The notes beneath the pieces are model-generated. The model had not been told where the DNA came from. It ran no database searches and was given only the letters and a program-made list of their open reading frames with translations. The position numbers and the translations under genes are program-made. 64,000 nt of DNA from Hyperoodon ampullatus (lineage: Eukaryota > Chordata > Mammalia > Artiodactyla > Ziphiidae), in the NCBI GenBank assembly GCA_949752795.1, contig OX457058.1, positions 35,342,587-35,406,586 of the forward strand, given 5' to 3'. Each line of letters opens with the position of its first letter. Position 1 is the stretch's first letter. Below are positions 48,441 through 60,225 of the stretch, piece after piece.

Positions 48441-48730
48441 AGGAGGTAAGGATCTCTAACAACTAAAGGTTTGTCTAGCTTTAAACAAATTTTCCTCCTC
48501 TTTCATTGGTTGGCTATGTTCCTTAATCCAGCATATTCCCAAGCAGGCCAACTTCTTCCAAATGCTATGGAAGCTGAGCAAATATGAAGTAGACAAGTCA
48601 AGCTCTGTGTCATCCAAAGGCCTCGCTGGAAATTTTCAGGGAGGGTTTGCTTGTGACTTAGAACACACACCCGAATATGTCATTTATTCTCCCATTGCTC
48701 AGAGTGCGTTTCAAATACCAACCTCCTTTT

Positions 48731-48931
48731 TTTTTCTTTGCAGTACGCGGGCCTCTCACCATTGTGGCCTCTCCCGTTGCTGAGCACAGGCTCCGGATGC
48801 ACAGGCTCAGTGGCCATGGCTCACGGGCCTAGCTACTCCGCAGCATGTGGGATCTTCCCGGATCGGGGCACGAACCCGTGTCCCCTGCATTGGCAGGTGG
48901 ACTCTCAACCACTGCGCCACCAGGGAAGCCC
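48731..48931 (-). mobile_element. CHR SINE, short form, reverse strand
   Basis: The T run is followed by 'gcagtacgcgggcctctcac' and ends 'gccaccagggaagccc', the reverse of the SINE head. The 13-bp duplication 'ccaacctcctttt' is at 48718-48730 and 48932-48944. This is one of only two SINEs on this strand. Confidence 0.97.
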
Positions 48932-49499
48932 CCAACCTCCTTTTGAAACCAACTTCCATACCAAAACAGTGCAAGCACCACATGTATCTCTCTGACTTTG
49001 AATTCTGCATGTGTGGATCTGCTTACACTGTAAGCTTCAACAAATTCCAAAGTGGAGAGATGCTTAGACCCTCTCAATCTTACCTACACCATTTCATGAG
49101 AAAAGTCTGCCTTACTGCATTGTAAGGCACATAAAATGCACACTAAAGAAAGAGGCTAAGGCTCTTGAAGAAATGCTAAAATTAAATTCAGAGAATGATC
49201 TAGCCCAAAGGAATGCTTCATACAATACTGACAAGTTGAAAATCTTCAGTAATTGATGTCTGGTAAAGAACCTCATTGTAGTTTAATTATCCAAGGTCAT
49301 TGCTACTTGCCTCCATCAAACCTTCTCCAGACCAGAGTCCATGTTGTCAATTCACTCATTCAAGAAACACTGACCGTTGGAGCTCAGGAAGGGTCCCAGG
49401 CTCCAGTGGGAAAGAGTTTCTCTTTATCTCCTCTGTGATGCCAGTTCCTTCAATGTCATCCCAGACTCACAATATTCCAGCCTATACATCTTCTTAAAA

Positions 49500-50340
49500 A
49501 GGCATCAGGGACAGTGATCTGTTTTTACTCAAAACACTCTGACACCACATGTGTGGCTTTTTCTTCCACCCAACAACCAATTCCCTAATTCTCCAATACC
49601 AACTGAGTGTCCTACAATTCAGTTCTGACACTAATTACCTGGAGTTGGCATCAGATTCCACAGGTTTCAAGGCTCCATCCCACAAGACTGCCCTCACTTC
49701 AGATGCCAGACACAAGTGTCGGGTCTCCAGTTACCCACACGTCTGTCCCACTTGGCTACAAGGTTGGGGATTCCCACAATCTCCTCCTTAGGTTTGATAA
49801 TTTGCTAGAAAAGCCGACAGAACTCAGGAGAGCACTTTACCATTAATAGCCTATTATAAAGATACAACTTAGGAACAGCCAAATTCAAGAGATGCACAGA
49901 GCAAGGAAGTGAAGCGGGGAGCAAGGAGCTCCCATGCCCTCTCAGGGCACACCACCATGTGTTCACCAACTGGAAAGTTCTCTGAACCTCCTCTTTTAAG
50001 AGTCTTTACTGAGGTGTCATCAGGTAGGCATTATGGATTAAATCTTTGCCCATTGGTGGTTAACTCAATCCCCACTCCCTCTCCCCTCCCTGGAAGTCAG
50101 GGGGTAGGGCTAAAAGTTTCAACCCTCTATTTATGCCTTGTTCTTTCTGGTGACCAGCCCCCATCCTAAATCTATCCAGGAGCCCCGACTCAACAGTAAC
50201 CTCATTAGCATATAAAAGACACTCATCACTTAGGAGGTGCTGAGGATTTGGGAAGCTGTGTGCCAGGAGCCAGAGACAAAGAACCAGGTGTCAGAGCACC
50301 CTCTCCTTCTTCACTATGCCTATGGTGGATATTTCAAAAC
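49500..50340. repeat. ERVL-like LTR, family uncertain
   Basis: Words seen in old ERVL-class LTRs occur in order: 'aatttgctagaaaagccgac', 'ctattataaagatacaactt', 'tgttcaccaactggaaagtt' and 'tccaggagccccgactc' with 'cactcatcacttaggagg'. No internal retroviral genes are present. Confidence 0.5.
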
Positions 50341-50344
50341 CTAT

Positions 50345-53100
50345 AAATGACATTTTCTACCCACTGCATTTACCAGGAAAAAAAAAAAAAACTCTTATCC
50401 CCAAGAGACCACCTGAGTGGCTTCCTCTCCACATGGAGGCCGAGCCATTCTGATGACTCCCAGTGTCCTTCTGGCCTTTATCCATCAGTGACCAGCATCT
50501 AAGAGTCACCTGGAACAGTGCAGTGTGTAGACAGCAAAGCCTCTGCTAATCAAGGTCCTCAGAAAATAACAACAACAAACCATCACAAAGCATTCATTAA
50601 TGGGGCACAGCAGGAGGGAGGCAGCCTAGACCCACGGAGAAGGGGAGGCCAAATATCCAAGCGTGGCGATGTCTTGAGGGTCCCAACTTCGTCCTTCTCT
50701 CTGAAGTTAGTTCTTACACAAGGTCATCAGTCTCTTCCCAACGTCTTAGCTGACCTCTGTGGGCCAAACAATTCTGTCCCTGATGACCCCGTTCCCCCAG
50801 CCTGCCAAAAAATGCCCAGGCCCTGGAGATAGGTTCAGTTCCCTCTTACCTGTCCAGCTAGCTAGTCATCTCCTTTATCTCTAGATAATTCCCACTAGAC
50901 TCCACTGACAACAGGTACAAACCTGTGCCACAGGCTGTTCTCTCTCAAATAGGCGTAATTCCCCTGCTTGACTTCACCTGGAAAGGGCACACTGGTTCAG
51001 CCTCTTCATTTTAAATAGAAGTGGAGGTCCATAGGGGTTAAGTGACTTTCCCAAGATCACCAAGCAGTGGCAGATTGAAATCTAAAACTGTTGTGCCCCA
51101 GTATTACTGGACCATTCAATATGAAAGGAAGCTTGTGTTTGTAGCTATGGAAGAATAATGCGGTTTGCAAATACATAAAGTTGCCCCTAGGCTATCAAAC
51201 ACTGGCTAAGGACTGAGTAATAGAACAGCTACTACTATGGGGGCACAAGGGAGAGTCTTCATCCCCATCAAAGGAAGCAGTAAACATCCTGGAAAAGCAA
51301 ACTGGATGAAAGTGGAAAAAGGGATGGAGAAATGGAGGTAATGGTAGTTGACCCTGGATAATGGAAATTAAGTGGTTTTAGCCTTTTTCCCTTAGCTTTA
51401 CTGTGATGCTTGAATTTTCTTCTCAAGTAGGTATTTATCATCCTAATTAGGGAAAGTAGACCAATAAGCCTGATTCCTAGAGTCACACTCAGAAGCCAGC
51501 CTCATTTCCTGGGAGTCATACAAGATATTATACCTGCCTGGAGAATGCCATCAGAAGAAACAAAGCATTCCGTAAGCCATGAAACGTACCAGCTCTTTAC
51601 AAGGCATCCTATCCACTAGCACAAACCATGCTGGACTCTCAGGGCACCGCATTCAACCCCGGTGCACAGCATTATAGCTTCAGAACTGGCCAGGATCTTT
51701 GTCAGAAAGTCAACTTCAGTCTTCTGTGTCAGGGGAGGCAGATAACTAACAGTGCCTAGATGCTCACTAAAGTCCCCATGAAAACTAAAAATAGCAATAG
51801 GTCTGGACAAGATAAGAGTGCATTTACCGTATACCAAAATCAGAAGGATCTTCCACTGATGGGAAGGAATTCAGGTATATAGTCACTGACAAGTGAACAT
51901 CAGCCCCCAAACCAGAAGTGGCTGCAGTGTGAAACTGAGTACATCGTTCAGAGAACACACCCTTTCCATCACAGACATTGTAGATTTGTGTGCTTACCAT
52001 ACAGTTTTCTAGTAAGTAGCAATCCCATGACCTGCTCTAACAAATTCAGTATGTAGAACACCACAGTGTTCCCGCACATGGAAGTCAGGGTCTTGAGGAA
52101 AAGGTGCCTTTTTCTAATTCACAAAGAGCACCATATAGGCTAGCAGTGACCTCATCAATACCCTAACTCCACTGGCTGCTCCTCCACAAAACTCTGAGGG
52201 ATTCAATCCAAAGCACATAACCAGCCTGACACTGTTGGGAACCCCTTTCTGAAGAAGTCGAGTCCCTATGTCTCATCAGTAACTTTCTTGCCTCATCCAT
52301 CCTGAAGCAACAGCTTCTAGGGAGCAACCCAGCAAGATGCAGAGATGACCAGACCAACTGCATTCCTGGGTGACCTTGGAATAGTGCCTGCAGGCAGGTA
52401 TACATTTTCATGCAATGAAAGTTTGATCAGAGGTGGCCTCAGGCCCTGCAGGGCCAATGTCCATTTTATCACTTGTCAGAAAATGGATGGTGGGGGGAAA
52501 AGAAGCTATGTCAGCCAAAAACAGCTGCCCGAGATGTGTGACAGACCAGAACTGTCCCATTGGAGACACTGGCTCAGCCGCTGGCCTCAGTCAGTGAGGA
52601 CAGGGAGGGCACTGTGAGTGAACAGTGTATCACATCCAGGAGCCAACACTAGGCTTATTCATGGGTAAGTAAATAGAAACACAACAGTCTGAGGCCTATG
52701 ACCAGAATTTGAAGCATAGGAGAACAAAAATAGTTCCTCGAGGAATAAGAGCAAAGACCTTCTTGCACATAACTTTACTGCAGGGAAGAGTAAAAACTGC
52801 TTTGGGTCTGCGATAGGAAATGAGGGCACATTCCTCCAAAATAGGCCAAGTACAAAATAGAAGAGGCAAATGTATCCAACAGAATGAACTGAGTAAAGAA
52901 GAGACCACAGAGAAAATTAAAACATCATAGCCCAATTATAGGAAATTCGAGGCCGAGAGGAATGTGCTGAAAAACAGCATGAGGACACAATTAGACACAG
53001 CCCAAAGGTGGGACAGCTAGCCTGGTCATTTCAACAAACTGATGTCATGAGAGAAAAAAGAACAAAAAGAAAAAAATCAGGTGAAGGGAACTCTTCTAGA
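50345..53100. other. About 2.7 kb unassigned
   Basis: The minus strand from 51600 to 52420 has two frames of 73 and 82 residues that look like decayed coding sequence, but I match no family. The rest gives short frames only. It could hold the interior of an old ERV or a degenerate retrocopy; that is speculative. Confidence 0.35.
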
Positions 53101-53104
53101 TTAT

Positions 53105-53690
53105 AAGAGATTTTAAAATGACCAAGCAATTCCACTCGTAGGTATATACCCAAAAGAACTGAAAAGGTACTCAAATATCTGTACACAGTATTGTTGTGTC
53201 CTGAATGTTTGTGTCTCCCCAGCCCCAAAATCCATATGTTGAAGCACCAACTCCCAATGTGATGGTTATTTGGAGGTGGGGTCTTTGGGAGGTAATTACA
53301 TTTAGGTAAGGAGGATGGATAAGGATTGGTATCCTTATAAAATGAAGAAGAGTCCAGAGCTCTCTCTTTCCCAAAGACATGTGGGAATAATTAGGGAAGT
53401 CTGCATATAGGCTGGGCATTGAATGATATAAAGAATCATTGTTAGGTGTGATAATGGTAGCATAGTTAAGGAGAAAAATGCCTTTATTTTTCAGATGTGC
53501 ACACTGAAGTATTTGGGAATGAAATGTTATGATGTCTGTTAAAGTATTTCAGGAAAAAAGGAAGATGAAGCAAAGGTGGCAAAATGTTAACAATTGTGAG
53601 ATGCAGGTGATGGGGTCGGGATATTAACTGTATTTTTCTCTTTAGTTTTCTGTATGTTTAAATTTTTTCATAATAAAGGTAAAAAAAACC
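53105..53690 (+). mobile_element. Ancient L1M end, split by a MaLR-like LTR
   Basis: The ORF2 end 'accaagcaattccactcgta' is at 53120. The 3' UTR resumes at about 53405 with 'ttgttaggtgtgataatggt', 'gatgtgcacactgaagtatt' and ends 'tttttcataataaaggta'. The interval 53196-53400 is a different element. Confidence 0.6.
53196..53400 (+). repeat. MaLR/MLT1-like LTR fragment
   Basis: 'tgtcctgaatgtttgtgtct', 'aaaatccatatgttgaagca', 'gtgatggttatttggaggtg' and 'gtatccttataaaatgaaga' follow the 5' half of a MaLR-type LTR. There is no coding content. Confidence 0.6.
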
Positions 53691-54025
53691 TCCCAATCAA
53701 AATCCCAGCAAGTTATTTTGTAGATATTGACAAACTGATTCTACAGTTTTACATGGAGAGGCAAAAGATGCAGAATAGCCAAGACTGATACTGAAGAACA
53801 AAGTTGGAGGACTGAGGTTATCAGACTGTAAGGCTTACTATAAAGCTACAGTTAAATAAGACAGCACGATATTGGTGAAAGAATACACAAATAGATCAAT
53901 GGAGCAGAATAGAGAGCTCACAAGTAGACTCCCATAAATATGGTCAAGTGATCTTTGACAAAGGAGCAAAGGCAGTACAATGGAGCAAAGATAATCTCTT
54001 CAACAAATGGTGCTGGAACAACTGG
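53691..54025 (+). pseudogene. Old L1 ORF2 fragment
   Basis: 'agactgatactgaagaacaa', 'gctacagttaaataagacag' and 'atagatcaatggagcagaat' belong to ORF2 downstream of the reverse transcriptase. It abuts the 3' tail of a different L1M. All frames are broken. Confidence 0.75.
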
Positions 54026-54359
54026 AATGACCAAAGGACTATAAAATTTGGAATCATCTAGATCCACTTTCCAAATTGGGGCAACTCCAATCTACCTGGC
54101 AGCAGCTTTGAGAAATTTCTGAAAAACATAAAGCAGGCAAGAATGCCTGAAGCAAGGATGGATGGATCCCTCACTCACTGGTCAGACTGGCACACACAAT
54201 GGGATAAATAAAGGGCCACAGGGTGGAAGTCCCACAGATGCCCCGAAAAGAGCACTCGTGGTAGTTACTAATGAAGGTGGTAGAGTGCCTTACCTAAACT
54301 TGGGGAAGACACACAAAGAGGAAAGGAACCATTGGCAAAGCAATTAAAGAAAACCCTGC

Positions 54360-54650
54360 CAGAGATTTCCTCCAGTTACATTCATTATTTCCACAAATAT
54401 TAAGTGCCTGTTATGTGAATCTGGGGCTGGGAACACAGCAGCAGACAAAACACACTTGGTGTCTAACTTCATGGTGGCTGCGCTATCCAATCCATACCCA
54501 CTAGCTACATATGGCCATTTAAATTTTAATTTTAATGAATTAAAATTAAATAACATTTTAGAATTCTATCACAGTCACATTAGCCACATTTCAAATGCTC
54601 AATAGCCATGTGTAGCTAGTGGTTATCAAATGCTCCCAGGAGCAGCCCTC
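54360..54650. mobile_element. Old repeat plus possible hAT miniature element
   Basis: From 54478 the words 'gctatccaatccatacccac' and 'agccacatttcaaatgctca', with 'atgtgtagctagtggttat', recall a hAT-Charlie miniature element with weak symmetrical ends. A palindromic 'ttaattttaatgaattaaaa' sits in its middle. Confidence 0.45.
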
Positions 54651-55345
54651 AGCCAATGCTGGCAGGGCAGTTGGTAGATTAACGCCCCAGCCTCCTGCCT
54701 CTGGTTGGCATATCTCTGACGTGGCTTCCATGCTGTCTCTGAGAGTTCCCTGGCAAGCCTGAGCCCCAGGTGCCCTCAGAGGTCACTAATTTGGTAGCAC
54801 ACCTTTCACTGGCTTCCTTTTCTCCCCTGTCTCTCTTCCCCACTCCCCCACTGGTTTGCCCAGCATCACCTCAAAACCAACAACAACCAAAAAGCTGCCT
54901 CCTCACAAATCCCTGTTTCAAAGTCTGCTTATGGGAACCTTCAAACCAAGGATACAATATACACAGTCCAGCTACGCTACCCCCCACCCCTAAACACTCT
55001 AACCACCAGAATATACTACCTACACTGTAAGTGAAGCGGCAAGGGTGTTCCTTCAGTGTTGACCCCAAATGTGCTCATCTTTGAAGGATCCTGAAAATAT
55101 GCACCCAGCCCTTAAAACATAAATTACTAAGTGCAGACCTTAATGTATGCAGCATGGAAACATGTAGCACTGTGGAGGGGTTGAGGGAGAACTGAGAGAC
55201 CTAAGTCATCACCCAAGCAGGCCTTCTGCTCCCCAGGGACCCAACAGTGGGTTCTCACATACGGACCTTATGAGGGTGAAGCTTGGCCAAATTCTGCTTT
55301 AAGGAGCAGAGTTTGATTTTCTGTCCCAGGCAGGAGGCCAGTGGA
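54651..55345. other. No recognisable feature
   Basis: C-rich around 54780-55010. Short frames only. Confidence 0.4.
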
Positions 55346-55349
55346 AAAA

Positions 55350-55605
55350 TTTAACAGCTAGTGTTTATTGCATGTTTATTACATGCGGAGCCCTGTGCTA
55401 AGTACTTCAAATGCATTAGCTCATTTAATCCTCTGAGTCCACCATGTTGGAGCTGTTTTTCTCCCCATTGTACAGAAGAGGAAACTGAGGTTTACAGAAG
55501 GGAAGGGACTTGCCTAAGATTACACCACTACTACACTGCTGCGCTGGGACTCTAACCAGGTCTCCCTGACTCTGAACCCAAACTCTTCACCAACAGGTAA
55601 CACAA
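55350..55605 (-). repeat. MIR SINE, reverse strand
   Basis: 'gagccctgtgctaagtactt', 'agctcatttaatcctctgag', 'agaagaggaaactgaggttt' and 'ttgcctaagattacacca' read as a reverse MIR. Confidence 0.85.
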
Positions 55606-55757
55606 CTCCCTTCTAAATGATTATTATAATAAAATCACCATTTATTGAACCATATTATGTGCAAAGCACTTTAGATACGTAACTTCTTATCCTCACCACA
55701 ACCCTCCAAGTTAGAATTGAGCCAGATACTATGTAAGCTTCATAAATACATTAGCCC

Positions 55758-56120
55758 ATGGTTCTGATGAACCTAGGGGCAGGACAGGAATAAAGACACA
55801 GAGGCAGAGAATGGACTTGAGGACACGGGGGTGGGGGGGAAGGGTAAGCTGGGACGAAGTGAGAGAGTAGCACTAACATATATACACTACCAAATGTAAA
55901 ATGTATGGCTAGTGGGAAGCTGCTGCATAGCAAAGAGATCAGCTCGGTGCTTTGTGACCACCTCGAGCGGTGGGATAGGGAGAGTGGGAGGGAGATGCAA
56001 GAGGGAGGGGATATGGGGATATATGTATACATATAGCTGATTCACTTTGTTATACAGCAGAAACTAACACAACATTGTAAAGCAATTATACTCCAATAAA
56101 CATGTTAAAAAAAATAAAAA
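55758..56120 (+). mobile_element. Young L1 3' end
   Basis: 3' UTR from 'atggttctgatgaacctagg' to 'ttatactccaataaacatgt' and an A-rich tail. Perfect 16-bp duplication 'ataaatacattagccc' at 55742-55757 and 56121-56136. Confidence 0.97.
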
Positions 56121-56197
56121 ATAAATACATTAGCCCTAGGAAGAGTTATCTCCATTTCACAGGTAAGAAGACTGAGGCACTAAGAAGCATTTCCCCA

Positions 56198-56566
56198 GGG
56201 ACTTCCCTGGTGGTGCAGTGGTTAAGCATCCACCTGCCAATGCAGGGGACATGGGTTCGAGCCCTGGTCCGGGAAGATCCTGCATGCCACGGAGCAACTA
56301 AGCCCGTGTGCCACAACTACTGAGCCTGTGTTCCAGAGCCCATGTGCCACAACTACTGAAGCCTGCACGCCTAGAGCCCGTGCTCCACAACAAGAGAAGC
56401 CACCGCAATGAGAAGCCCGCGCACTGCAACAAAGAGCAGGCTGCACTCATTGCAACTAGAGAAAGCCCACGCGCAGCAATGAAGACCCAATGCAGCCATA
56501 AATAAATAAATAAATAAACAAACAAACTTAAAAAAAAGAAAAATACTCAGGTTTTTTTTTTAAAAA
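56198..56566 (+). mobile_element. CHR SINE, long form
   Basis: Perfect 16-bp duplication 'aagaagcatttcccca' at 56182-56197 and 56567-56582. The tail is complex: (AAAT)n and (AAAC)n, then 'gaaaaatactcag', a T run and an A run. That extends it about 45 bp past the usual end. Confidence 0.97.
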
Positions 56567-56640
56567 AAGAAGCATTTCCCCAGCAAGTGCCAGTGCAGAG
56601 AGCCAAGCTGGCTATATTCTCCTTCCTACCTGGGTGGGGC

Positions 56641-58070
56641 TCCTGGATTCCATCATGCTCTTCATCTTACCTGCGGAGAGACCCAGCTTCCTCCTCTGCA
56701 AACCCTGCTTGGTCAATGCTTAGAGGTAACTACGACTGATCGAGATCTCCTACCTGCTCAGAAGAAACCCAGCAGCAGTCCTCCCAAGGCTCTGCCCCTT
56801 CCTTAACCTGCAAGTTGTCCCAGGTCCTGTCTTCTCAGAGTGATGTCACCCCATCCCATTAGCTTTCGGCTAAATGGCTTGGCCCTCGCTCTCTGGTCCC
56901 ATGCAATCTCCCCTGCCTCGTACCCACCTTTTCTCACTGCCCCAAATGCCCTCAAGAGATCTCAATGAACAAATCAGTAGCCTTATCAAAGAAAAGACAT
57001 ATCATGGAGACTACAGGGCTTTTCGTCCTTGGAGAAGTAAATTAAATAAATCCAGTAATATTTGTTCCTTAATCTACGCTGGTCTTCTGATATTACACTC
57101 CTTATTTTGATGATAAGCTTCCAAGAATTTTTCAATTATGGCAATTTCAGCTGATTTCCATTCCCAAAGAATCCCCATGTAAATCTACCAAGGAGAATAG
57201 ATACACCACATTTCTTTAAAATATGCATGTTTGGCAACTCAAAAGGGTACCATCTGCTTCACATAATTTCTGCATGAAGTTTCTGAAAAGCCTGCACAAC
57301 ATATATGATCCACTCCTGCTGCAACAGGAGCCAAAACATTCCACTGCTATTGTACAAACCGACTCAGGTTAACTGTGGCTGAAATTGGCCATGGACCTTG
57401 CAACGATCAACTCCCTTAGAACACGGCTCACCAATTAAAATATACATATTTAATCAAAGTCATGCTAGAGAGGAAAGATAAACATGAAAATGACATCACC
57501 CTCAAGAATCATTTTTGAGCCCTGGGAAAAGCAAGTAGAGAACTGGCAAGAAAAGCAAATTGGGACTCTTTCAAAATGAAGCAAAGGAGAAGGCAAAATA
57601 AAGTCAGAATAATTAAAACAAGAAGGGAATGATGATGGGAGTGGAGGGAACTCAGCGAGGGGAGTAAGCACTGTTTCCCTGGTGAGGAATTACAATGCGG
57701 CACATGGCAAAATGCCTGACAACCTGTAAACAGAAAACACTATATCCCCATTGGAGCAAACACATCAAGGCCATTCCTCACCAGCACTGTTAACTCTGGA
57801 GAAAGGAGTTCGTTGGTGTGTGACAGACGGTGAGGCATTACCAGAAGTGACTTTGGGGTATGCAAGTCTCCTGAATTACAAAGTAAGAATGTATTCCAGA
57901 GCAAGTCCCTTCCCAGGTCACCAGGATGAATCAGAATTGTTAAGTGATTAGAGATCCTCCAAAAAACACACAACCCAATTGCAGATGCAGACAAAGCGTT
58001 TTTTAGTGTTCTGTCCAGGGCTGCAGAAATGTTGCACACCAGCATATGTAAATTCCCTAGACTTACAGCT
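56641..58070. other. No recognisable feature
   Basis: Short frames on both strands only. I see no family match or terminal repeats. Confidence 0.4.
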
Positions 58071-58075
58071 CAGAG

Positions 58076-58408
58076 CAGAGGTTGGCAAACATTTTCTGTA
58101 AAGGACCAGAGAGCAATATTACAGGCTTTGTGCTCTATGTTGTCTCTTGTCATAACTATTCAATTCTGCTTTACGCCATAGACAGCATGAACGAAAATGA
58201 GCTTGGGTGCGTGTTCCAATAAAACTTTATTTACGGACACTGAAATTTTAATCATATGTAATTATTGGGTGTCACAAAATAGAATTCTTTGATTTTTTTC
58301 AGCCATTAAAAAGTGTAAAAATCATTCTTAGCTCACGGGTTGTACAAAAAAAAAAAAAAAAAAGGTAATGGGCTATATTTGACCCACAGGCCAGTTTGCC
58401 AACTCCTG
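58076..58408. mobile_element. hAT-Charlie-type miniature transposon
   Basis: Imperfect terminal inverted repeats 'cagaggttggcaaac' and 'gtttgccaactcctg'. The inside has 'ctgtaaaggaccagagagca' and 'caataaaactttatttacgg', typical of a common mammalian hAT element. Both flanks contain 'ttacagct'. An A run at 58347-58364 is expanded. Confidence 0.85.
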
Positions 58409-58589
58409 ATTTACAGCTTCTATTTAATAGAGGCTAAATAGGTGACATATGGTTCAAATGAATGATAAAGACACCTTGGATTTATTCGAAGATTGAAAAT
58501 CATGAGGAAGATACTGGAGGGTAGCACCAGATTTATCTCATGCAATGGTGACAAGTACTGTACTGCATTTGTCTCGGAATCACTCAAGG

Positions 58590-58960
58590 CCTGTCCTTGA
58601 GTCCTTACAAGACCATTTGCCAGCTATATGACCTTGAGCAAGTTTTACTTAACCTTGCCAAGCCTAATTTCCTCCCTTGTAAAAGGAGAAATAAGACTAG
58701 CACCTTCTTTTTTTCCAATAATCATTTTTTTTAATTGAGGTATAGTTAATTTACAATGTTGTGTTAGCTTCAGGTGTACAGCAAAGTGATTCAGATGTGT
58801 GTGTGTGTGTGTGTATTCTTTTTCAGATTATTTTCCATTATAGGTTAGTACCTTCTTGGTAGCGGTATCAAAGAGATGAAATGAGATGCTGTCTCTAAAA
58901 ATACTTTGCACAGTACCCAGCACTTCTACCAAATGCAGCTAATTAGCATTATGATTATAC
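58590..58960 (+). repeat. MIR SINE, split by an L1-like fragment
   Basis: Left part 'ttgccagctatatgaccttg' and 'aatttcctcccttgtaaaag' to 58704; right part 'gatgaaatgagatgctgtct' and 'ttgcacagtacccagcact'. The insert lies between 'gcaccttctt' and 'gtaccttctt', which look like its duplication. Confidence 0.75.
58711..58852 (-). mobile_element. Old L1-type 3' end fragment, reverse strand
   Basis: 'aattgaggtatagttaattt', 'acagcaaagtgattcagatg' and a (TG)n run. Same family as 21155-21345. Flanked by an imperfect 10-bp duplication. Confidence 0.65.
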
Positions 58961-59451
58961 TCATGGAATGATTAGTTGATTGACTACAAAACATTTTTCC
59001 TGGATATGAAGATAACATTTCCTGGATGTGAAGAAGTCCCGACTCCTAATTTATGAAAGTCAAAGCTCAAAACAAAGTAGATGCCAGAGGCAAACATCAA
59101 ACTAAGACAATAAAAGAATATTTTAATTTTGGTGCAACACCCCAATGATTCAGCTATTAGGAGTCTGGAAACTTCCAATTTCTATAAAAGTTGTAAGCTT
59201 GAACTCATGAGAAAAGAATGTAAGCATAAACCGTCATTCAGTCACTCAACAAGCACTTCTAAAGACTTCCAGGACAGTCTGCCTGCCTGGGCTGTAGAAG
59301 TGGTAGCCACTGACCAAGCCCGCCTCTGCTTCTGCTTCCCGTCTCCATCCCTCACCCCATGACAGATGGAGTGGCCACCTGTGGATGGTGAAATAGCTTC
59401 TATCTCCCGATGCTCAACCCTGGTGGCCCCAGTCAGCACCAAACAGACAGT

Positions 59452-59474
59452 TGCAGCAGCAGCAGCAGCAGCAG
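59452..59474 (+). repeat. (CAG)n tract, about 8 units
   Basis: A pure GCAGCAGCAG run sits just upstream of the lost start codon of the ACTR3 retrocopy, in what corresponds to its 5' UTR. Confidence 0.9.
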
Positions 59475-60020
59475 GTGACAAGGAGGTTGGTGGACGGCTG
59501 CCAGCCTGTGTGCTGGACTATGGTACAGGGTATTGTTATTAAGGAGTCAGCAAAAAAAAAAGGATGAGAAAACTGAAAGGAGGGTGATGAAAGGTGTTGA
59601 TGACCTAGACTTCTTCATTGCTGATGAAGCAACAGAAAAACCTTCATATGCAAAAAAGTGGCCAATCCGCCATGGCATTGTTGAAGAATGGGACTTGAAA
59701 AGATTTATGGATCAAATGATCTTTAAATATTTAAGAGCAGAACCTGAAGACCATTTTTTTTGACTGAACCTCCACTGAATACTCCAGAAAACAGGGAATA
59801 TACTGCTGAAATAATGTTCTAGGCTCGTACATTTCTGCACAGGCCATCATTGCCTTAGCTGCATCCTGGACCTCAAGACAAGTAGGAAAACAATCTGTTG
59901 ACTGGTACAATAATAGACAGTGGAAACAGTGTCACCCATGCCACCCCTGTGGCTGAAGGGTATGTGATTGGCAGCTGTGTTAAGCACATTCCAAACACAG
60001 GATGAAAAAGAACATATTTT

Positions 60021-60225
60021 GGGCCTCCCTGGTGGCGCAGTGGTTGAGAGTCCGCCTGCCGATGCAGGGGATACGGGTTCGTGCCCCGGTCTGGGAGGAT
60101 CCCATATGCCGCGGAGCGGCTGGGCCCGTGAGCCATGGCCGCTGAGCCTGCGCATCCGGAGCCTGTGCTCCACAACGGGGGAGACCACAACAGTGAGAGG
60201 CCCGCGTACCGCAAAAAAAAAAAAA
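60021..60225 (+). mobile_element. CHR SINE, short form, inside ACTR3 pseudogene
   Basis: Perfect 16-bp duplication 'aaaaagaacatatttt' at 60005-60020 and 60226-60241. It is inserted in the ITYFIQQLL-coding part of the pseudogene, so it postdates the retrocopy. Confidence 0.98.

Larger units (their letters stand above)
55625..56640 (-). repeat. Second reverse MIR, split by an L1 and a SINE
   Basis: The first piece (55625-55757) has 'ccatttattgaaccatatta'. The middle (56137-56197) has 'atctccatttcacaggtaag' and 'actgaggcactaagaagc'. The last follows 56582. Removing the two insertions and one copy of each duplication restores one continuous MIR-like order. Confidence 0.75.
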
